Assembly (NCBI GenBank): GCA_027623845.1
Contig: JAQBUJ010000290.1
Location: forward strand, 1 to 5,152
DNA: 5,152 nucleotides
From: Pseudomonadota bacterium
GTDB lineage: Bacteria > Pseudomonadota > Alphaproteobacteria > Thalassobaculales > Thalassobaculaceae
Reading direction: 5' to 3'
Below are positions 1-5,152 of this stretch, piece after piece. Position 1 is the first letter of the stretch; each line of letters begins with the position of its first letter. The position numbers were made by a program, and so were the translations under genes. The notes below the pieces were generated by a model, which worked only from the letters and a program-made list of their open reading frames with translations, did not search any database and was not told the origin of the DNA.

Positions 1-220
1 TACGTCCATCAAGCACGGCGATTGTCGCCGGCACGCCGCCTTCCTCGCGCACCGCTTTTTCCAGCTGGCGCGCGATATCGAGATTGCGCGGGCGCGGCAG
101 ACCATGAACGATGATCGTCGATTCAAGCGCCACGACGGGCCGATCGCCATCCAGGGCCTCCGCCACTTCGGGGGAGATGGAAAGAACGGGGTTACGCATC
201 GGTTTGGCTGTGCGAATCAT
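1..220 (-). CDS. psuG: Pseudouridine-5'-phosphate glycosidase, N-terminal part (cut by left window edge)
   Basis: This family (PsuG/IndA) reversibly splits pseudouridine 5'-phosphate into uracil and ribose 5-phosphate in the cytoplasm, the second step of pseudouridine salvage after a PfkB-type kinase (PsuK). Reading the minus strand gives 73 codons before the edge. They contain the family's opening signature VVALESTIIVHGLPRPRN (residues about 29-46) and then VPATIAVLDGR (63-73). E33 in the LEST motif matches the conserved active-site glutamate known in E. coli PsuG; the catalytic lysine and later metal ligands would lie beyond the edge. I prefer the ATG at 220 because a GGTGG sits 5 nt upstream. 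The in-frame ATG at 199 (MRNPVL) has no such site but would also keep the whole conserved region. The gene follows argG with a 55-bp gap and no obvious terminator, so co-transcription is plausible. Whether psuK lies further downstream cannot be seen. Confidence 0.93.
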   Translation of the reverse strand, partial: MIRTAKPMRNPVLSISPEVAEALDGDRPVVALESTIIVHGLPRPRNLDIARQLEKAVREEGGVPATIAVLDGR

Positions 221-275
221 CTCATCCACCGCTCGCGGCCCAATCAAGAAACAGGTCAAACAACAACGTCGCAGC

Positions 276-1487
<1,212 letters not shown>

Positions 1488-1542
1488 GGTGTCCTCGTTG
1501 TAACGGAATTCCGCTCAGCCGGCGCCAAGCCAGCGGCGCGGG

Positions 1543-1570
1543 AGTATAGGCGACGCCGAGATTGTCGCAA
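1543..1570 (-). promoter_or_regulatory. Sigma70-like promoter for argG
   Basis: On the minus strand a -35 element TTGCGA (1570-1565) and a -10 element TATACT (1548-1543) are separated by 16 bp. Each is close to the housekeeping consensus TTGACA/TATAAT. Transcription would start near 1536, giving a 5' leader of about 49 nt before the argG ATG at 1487. Position, strand and spacing fit well. No start site has been shown, and no operator or attenuator was recognised around it. Confidence 0.6.
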
Positions 1571-1605
1571 GGGTTAGTGCGGTGCTTCGTACGATTGATG
1601 TCGGT

Positions 1606-1725
1606 ATGCGCGATGCTGGGCCGTGGCGGCGGCGGCGCAGGGGAGGAAATTCAGGGCTGACGATCGCCAGGAGGCGTGCTCTGATTGGCGGTGAATTGTC
1701 CGCCGACTTGGAGAATGCGGGATGA
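1606..1725 (+). CDS. Possible small arginine-rich ORF (39 codons) overlapping the FkbM gene start
   Basis: An ATG at 1606 opens a 39-codon frame that ends in TGA at 1723-1725, overlapping the ATG of the next gene at 1722 as ATGA, the arrangement typical of translationally coupled genes. The predicted peptide has nine arginines. Five are consecutive (CGG CGG CGG CGC AGG, about 1627-1641) and three more come from AGG AGG CGT (1669-1677). Against it being real: there is no clear Shine-Dalgarno before the ATG, the arginine run comes from a GGC-type repeat that GC-rich DNA produces easily, and I recognise no homologue. It could be a leader peptide, a small coupled protein or chance. Confidence 0.2.
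   Translation: MRDAGPWRRRRRGGNSGLTIARRRALIGGELSADLENAG
1652..1704 (+). other. Two adjacent potential hairpins upstream of the FkbM gene
   Basis: The first has an outer stem CAGGGC (1652-1657) with GCTCTG (1678-1683), including one G-U pair, enclosing CGCC-AGGA-GGCG (1665-1676), a 4-bp stem with a tetraloop. The second is GGCGG (1687-1691) with CCGCC (1700-1704) around an 8-nt loop. The second ends 5 nt before the GGAG ribosome site at 1710-1713. Both are short and could be chance in GC-rich DNA. No T-run follows, so they are not terminators. No known riboswitch pattern was recognised. Confidence 0.25.
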
Positions 1726-2933
1726 GTGATCGTGCAAGCCTGAAAATATGCTCGCATCATGTGGGCGGGCGTAGCAGGACACGGAACCTGCCGATTATCG
1801 ATGGCTTCGAGGCGGATGTGGTCAGTGTTTTCTATGAGCCGGACACAACCTCGATCGATGGCATTCATCGGGCAACGGCGCATCTGGCGTCGCAGACCAA
1901 GGTGCTGACCGATTGTCTGAGCGGCGACGGCGGCGTCAGGCCGTTTTATATCTTCAATGACCGATACCGCAGCTCGATCCTGCCGCTGATCCCCGATTTC
2001 GCCAAGCGCCATGCCTTCGATCCGCAATTCGGCTGGGATACCGATCCGCAAAGCACCGAGGTCGTCGAACAGCTTGAGCTCGAGACCCGGACGCTTGATC
2101 AAGTTTTGACACGCGAAGGCGATCATCTGCCGCCGCCGGATTATTTGTCGATCGACACCCAGGGCACCGAGCTGGAAATCATGCAGGGCGGGGCCGGGGC
2201 CTTGGAACGCCACGTGCTGGCGGTGTTCGTGGAGGTCGGATTCGCGCCGACTTACGAGGGGCAGCCGATGTTTTCGGCGCTGGAGGCGTATTTGCGGGAG
2301 CAGGGCTTTCGTCTGGCCTCGTTGGAAGTGTTCGAGGCCCAGGCCCGGACCCGCGACCGCATCCCCATCGGGTTCCGGGGCCGCGGTTTCGCCGATAGCG
2401 GTGAGGCGTTGTTCCTGCGTGATCCCGATGGCGGTCTGCAGGGGATGGCGGATCCCGAGCTTGGGTTGGCGAAACTGGCGGTGATCGCCTTCATGCACGG
2501 TTATCCGCATCTGACTTACGCGATCGTCAACCAATTGGGGGCGAAGGGCATTGGCCGCCTTCTGGAACGCAAGGGCGCGACGCCGGCCTATCTTAAATTC
2601 CTGAGAGAGTTTGAGGCGGAGAGTCGGAACCTGCCCCAGGTCTACCCGCTGCTGTATTCCGATATCCTGGGCCCCGAGCACAGCGCCGCCCGGTTTTCCG
2701 ACCCGGACTTGCTGACCAAACTCGATCCGATGCAGCGGCTGATACGCTACTACCAGGGTTTCACGCCGAACCAGCTCAATGAGCGGTTGGCGTCGATGTC
2801 TGCGCCGACTTTTATTGGCATTGAGGCCTTGGCGGTTCGCTATGGAATGACCGAGGCCGCCGAGGCTATTCGCGAGGCGCGCTTAACCCAACTGGCGAAG
2901 ACCAAGGCCTGGTTGGGCTTGGCCCAGGCCTGA
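1722..2933 (+). CDS. FkbM-family methyltransferase-like protein with C-terminal extension
   Basis: FkbM-type proteins are SAM-dependent methyltransferases, often O-methylating sugars or polyketides. The substrate here cannot be told. The family core is visible in order: VVSVFYEPD at residues 33-41 (the usual 'fEPd' strand that binds the SAM ribose), VLTDCLSGDGG (61-71), RSSILP (83-88), YLSIDTQGTELEIMQGG (141-157, the strongest signature, normally 'KIDtQGyElevLkG'), VFVEVGFAPTYEGQPMF (168-184) and the closing strand EALFLR (228-233). The usual glycine-rich SAM motif I is not clear; HHVGGRSRTR at 12-21 occupies its place. Residues about 234-403 form a mostly helical-looking tail that I do not recognise. 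The ATG at 1722 has GGAG 8 nt upstream, and an in-frame stop at 1692-1694 excludes a much longer N-terminus. The gene stands alone on its strand, divergent from argG. I found no convincing plus-strand promoter. Family assignment is fairly sure; activity and substrate are unknown. Confidence 0.85.
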   Translation: MSDRASLKICSHHVGGRSRTRNLPIIDGFEADVVSVFYEPDTTSIDGIHRATAHLASQTKVLTDCLSGDGGVRPFYIFNDRYRSSILPLIPDFAKRHAFDPQFGWDTDPQSTEVVEQLELETRTLDQVLTREGDHLPPPDYLSIDTQGTELEIMQGGAGALERHVLAVFVEVGFAPTYEGQPMFSALEAYLREQGFRLASLEVFEAQARTRDRIPIGFRGRGFADSGEALFLRDPDGGLQGMADPELGLAKLAVIAFMHGYPHLTYAIVNQLGAKGIGRLLERKGATPAYLKFLREFEAESRNLPQVYPLLYSDILGPEHSAARFSDPDLLTKLDPMQRLIRYYQGFTPNQLNERLASMSAPTFIGIEALAVRYGMTEAAEAIREARLTQLAKTKAWLGLAQA

Positions 2934-2941
2934 AATTTTGA

Positions 2942-2968
2942 TTGGAACGCGCGCTCGGGCGCATCCAA
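2942..2968. terminator. Weak hairpin between convergent genes, possible bidirectional terminator
   Basis: TTGGA (2942-2946) pairs with TCCAA (2964-2968). Inside, GCGC (2949-2952) pairs with GCGC (2959-2962) around a 6-nt loop, with a small 2x1 internal loop between the two stems. It sits 8 bp after the FkbM stop and 27 bp beyond the stop of the convergent small gene, where a terminator is expected. Neither side has a proper T-tract; the minus-strand exit reads only TCAAAATTTC. It is therefore a poor intrinsic terminator and may only shield 3' ends. Confidence 0.3.
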
Positions 2969-2995
2969 CGACCGGTCTCTAAAGTCGGCGAGTTT

Positions 2996-3295
2996 CTATA
3001 GTCGTTGGGTGTCGCCGCTCTTTTTGTCCTCGCCGGCCGGCGGGCGCTGGTGCGGCGGCGGCGGCAATGCGGGCGCGTCGCGGCGGGGAATGATGATATC
3101 GCCGTTCGGCTTTACCTGGGGTTGGCCGTACCAGGGGATGGTCTTTAGCAGCAGTCGCATGCCCTCCAGCAAGGCATCTGCGCCTTCCTCGAACTTGCGT
3201 TCCATCTGTTTCTGATCGGAGGCCGCGTTGGCCAGCGGGACCGCGACGGTCAGCATTACCAGCACCGCGGCGCTTTGGAAGAGCGGTTTCAGCAT
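2996..3295 (-). CDS. Small exported (periplasmic) protein of unknown function
   Basis: This is a 99-residue protein. Residues 1-24 are a clear Sec signal peptide: a positive start (MLKP), a hydrophobic core (AAVLVMLTVAVPL) and a cleavage site after ANA at 22-24. There is no lipobox cysteine, so the mature protein of about 75 residues should be free in the periplasm or secreted. Residues about 29-53 look like an amphipathic helix. They are followed by IPWYGQPQVKPNGDIIIPRR (53-72), then a proline-rich, charged and probably disordered tail. The aromatic-P-x-NGDIII-x-R pattern resembles, from memory, small uncharacterised exported proteins of alphaproteobacteria; no function is known to me. The ATG at 3295 has a perfect GGAGG 5 nt upstream. 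It lies 63 bp after the permease gene on the same strand, so co-transcription is possible. A poor promoter-like pair (TTAATG, 17 bp, TAACGA) also exists in that gap. Confidence 0.85.
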   Translation of the reverse strand: MLKPLFQSAAVLVMLTVAVPLANAASDQKQMERKFEEGADALLEGMRLLLKTIPWYGQPQVKPNGDIIIPRRDAPALPPPPHQRPPAGEDKKSGDTQRL

Positions 3296-3358
3296 GGCGA
3301 CCTCCGATAATCGTTAGCCTAAGGTTTACACTGCATTAAGGCGACCGTATGGCGTTGC

Positions 3359-5152
3359 CTATTCATTGCGCAGTAACGGCGCGGCTTTCATGCCGAGCGC
3401 CCGCCAAGTGCCAAACAGGCCAAGACCGACGGTGCTGAGCAGCGCGATGCCGGCTGTCAATCCAATGACCACCGGGCTTGCAACGAACTCGGCCCGCATC
3501 AGTTCGGTGACGACCAAGTATCCCAGCACCGTGCCGACCGCGCTGGCGACCACCGCCGTCAACAACCCCAGGATGGCGTATTCCACCAGATAGGAGAACA
3601 GAACCCGACGTCGGGTCGCTCCCAGAACCTTGAGGATGACGGCGTCATGAATCCGCCGGTGTTGGCCGGTGGCGACGGCGCCGGCAAGAACGAAGATTCC
3701 GGCGAGCAGTGTGACCGAGGCTGTTGTTCTCACCGCCATGGCGACCGCATCGAGGATCCGGTTGGCGTTCTCCAGCGCCTCTTTGACCCGGATAGCCGAG
3801 ATGTTGGGGAATTTTTCGGTTACCGCGCCCTGGACCGCTTCCTCGGCTTCGGTGCCTTCGGCATAGACCGCCGAGATGACGCTATGCGGGGCTGCCTCAA
3901 GGGCGCCAGGCGCAAAGACGAAGACAAAATTCATCCCCAGGGTCGCCCAATCGATATGCCGCAGATTGGCGATAGTGGCGGTGATCTCACGGCCCAGGAC
4001 ATTCAGCGTCATGGTGTCGCCGATCCCAACCCCGAGACCGCGCGCGACATTGGCGTCAAAGGAAATCAACGGCGGTCCGCTATAATTCTCCGGCCACCAA
4101 TCCCCGGTCACCACCTTGGCGCCTTCGGGCAGCCGCGCGGCATAGGTCAGACCCCGGTCGCCGTTGACCGCCCAGGCGATGTCCTTATCCGGTTTGACCT
4201 GCTCGATCGGCACACCGGCGACCCGAACGATGCGGCCTCGAACCATGGGCGTGCGCTCAAGCTTTGCGACGCCTGGAATCGAACGCACGAGCGTGGTGAA
4301 AGGCTCGACCTGATGAGGCTGGATATCGATGAAAAAATACGATGGGGCCTGTTTCGGGATCTGCTGGGTGATCTGATACGCCATGTTGAATTGAACCAGC
4401 GCCACGGTGACCAGGACCGTCAAGCCCAGGCCCAGGGACAGCACGATGCTCGGGGTGCTGCTGCCCGGGCGATGCAGATTGGCGATCGCCAGGCGCAGGC
4501 CCGGATGACGCGGACTTGGCAGCCGGCGAACCAGCCGCAGCAGGAGCGTGGTGCCACCGCCGAACACCACCAGAACGCCGCAAGCGCCGACGATGAACGA
4601 CAGCGCCAGGCGCGTGTCGTCGGTCGCGAAGAAGGCCAGCGCCGCCAAGGCTAGCGCCGCGACCGCCGTCAAGGCGATATAGCCAGGATTTGGCCATCCA
4701 TCGGGGGGAACCACCAAAGCACGGAACAGCTGTGCCGCCCGGACGTTTCGCGCCCGCCCTAGCGGCCAAACCGCAAAGGCCAGCGTCGTGACATAGCCGA
4801 ACAGGGCGGCCATCCCGATTGGCTTCCAATAGAACCCGAGCGGGATCGCGACAGGGAATACGCCGGATAACAAATGCGCGGTCAGCGGCGGGGCAATAGC
4901 GCCAATCGCAGAGCCGATCACCACGCCAACCGTCGCCAGCACCATGACCTGCATGAGATAGGTGGTGAAGATCAGCCCGCCCGGCGCGCCAAGGCATTTC
5001 AGGGTGGCGATGGTGCCGGTGCGCTGGTCGAGGAAGCTGCGCACCGCGTTGGCGATGCCGACGCCGCCGACCAATAGCGCCGTCAGACCGACCAGGGTGA
5101 GGAACTGCGTCACTCGGCCGATAAACCGCTCGAAACCAGGGGCGGCGTTCTG
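3359..5152 (-). CDS. ABC transporter permease, YbbP/FtsX family (N-terminus beyond right window edge)
   Basis: This is the membrane subunit of a MacB/FtsX-type (type VII) ABC system, most like YbbP, which works with a YbbA-type ATPase at the inner membrane, probably on envelope lipids or lipoproteins. The reading frame stays open to the right edge, giving 597 residues of what is usually a protein of about 830-850. The GTG at 5113 is internal, not the start. Counting from that GTG as 1, likely membrane helices are 4-24, 47-73, 96-118, 145-163, 169-194, 219-243, 462-483, 505-535 and 546-570. A periplasmic MacB-like domain fills about 250-455. Two matching coupling-helix segments, RTGTIATLKCLGAP (31-44) and RIHDAVILKVLGATRRR (487-503), show the duplicated FtsX domain. 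The end, KAAPLLRNE, is typical of the family. The ATPase gene would be expected upstream, off the right edge; the small exported protein gene follows. Confidence 0.92.
   Translation of the reverse strand, partial: QNAAPGFERFIGRVTQFLTLVGLTALLVGGVGIANAVRSFLDQRTGTIATLKCLGAPGGLIFTTYLMQVMVLATVGVVIGSAIGAIAPPLTAHLLSGVFPVAIPLGFYWKPIGMAALFGYVTTLAFAVWPLGRARNVRAAQLFRALVVPPDGWPNPGYIALTAVAALALAALAFFATDDTRLALSFIVGACGVLVVFGGGTTLLLRLVRRLPSPRHPGLRLAIANLHRPGSSTPSIVLSLGLGLTVLVTVALVQFNMAYQITQQIPKQAPSYFFIDIQPHQVEPFTTLVRSIPGVAKLERTPMVRGRIVRVAGVPIEQVKPDKDIAWAVNGDRGLTYAARLPEGAKVVTGDWWPENYSGPPLISFDANVARGLGVGIGDTMTLNVLGREITATIANLRHIDWATLGMNFVFVFAPGALEAAPHSVISAVYAEGTEAEEAVQGAVTEKFPNISAIRVKEALENANRILDAVAMAVRTTASVTLLAGIFVLAGAVATGQHRRIHDAVILKVLGATRRRVLFSYLVEYAILGLLTAVVASAVGTVLGYLVVTELMRAEFVASPVVIGLTAGIALLSTVGLGLFGTWRALGMKAAPLLRNE

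Noticed and set aside
1606..1725. Arginine-codon attenuator controlling argG
   Set aside because: The arginine-rich frame is on the plus strand and upstream of the FkbM gene, not in the argG transcript. It cannot act as a classical leader-peptide attenuator for argG.
1515..2681. 388-codon open frame on the minus strand
   Set aside because: It is antisense to the FkbM gene for most of its length and runs over the argG promoter. The FkbM frame has recognisable family motifs, whereas this translation shows none and is rich in Arg, Gln and His, as expected of a GC-driven shadow frame.
2970..2977. Palindrome GACCGGTC in the convergent gap
   Set aside because: It is a single 8-bp palindrome with no second copy nearby and no promoter to control. 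Chance is the simplest explanation.
3647..4654. 335-codon open frame on the plus strand
   Set aside because: It is antisense to the permease gene, whose membrane helices and coupling helices are clear. The plus-strand translation is Arg/Gly/Asp/Gln-rich low-complexity sequence without motifs.
4257..4997. 246-codon minus-strand frame inside the permease gene
   Set aside because: It is an alternative frame of the same strand as the intact permease gene. It is Arg/Ala/Gly-rich and lacks any recognisable domain.
5111..5113. GTG at 5113 as the start of the permease gene
   Set aside because: The frame continues to the right edge with sequence typical of the family (GFERFIGR before the GTG). Starting here would drop most of the first half of the permease, so the gene is simply cut by the window.

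Overview
The window looks like chromosomal DNA from a GC-rich (roughly 60% by eye) alphaproteobacterium, probably from the Rhodospirillales or a neighbouring order. That placement rests on the style of the proteins (a 403-residue argininosuccinate synthase, a two-FtsX-repeat YbbP-type permease, a small NGDIII-type exported protein) and on codon use. It is inference, because no rRNA or species-specific marker is present.

Layout from left to right. (1) Minus strand: the first 73 codons of a pseudouridine-5'-phosphate glycosidase gene (psuG), cut by the left edge, lie 55 bp downstream of a complete argG. The pair could be one transcript in the order argG-psuG. (2) A 234-bp divergent intergenic region holds a good sigma70-like promoter for argG and, on the other strand, a possible arginine-rich small ORF and two small hairpins before the next gene. 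(3) Plus strand: a 403-residue FkbM-family methyltransferase-like protein with an unassigned C-terminal extension of about 170 residues. (4) A short convergent gap with a modest hairpin. (5) Minus strand: the C-terminal 597 residues of a YbbP/FtsX-type ABC transporter permease, which enters from the right edge. It is followed 63 bp later by a small gene for an exported 99-residue protein with a signal peptide.

The genes fall into three unrelated units: arginine biosynthesis plus pseudouridine salvage, a methyltransferase-like protein of unknown substrate, and an envelope ABC permease with a small periplasmic protein. I see no mobile element, CRISPR array, tRNA, rRNA, phage gene or defence system, and no sign of a new multi-gene system. 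The items most worth a second look are modest: the FkbM protein's atypical N-terminus and C-terminal extension, the arginine-rich ORF that overlaps its start by ATGA, and the small exported protein behind the permease.
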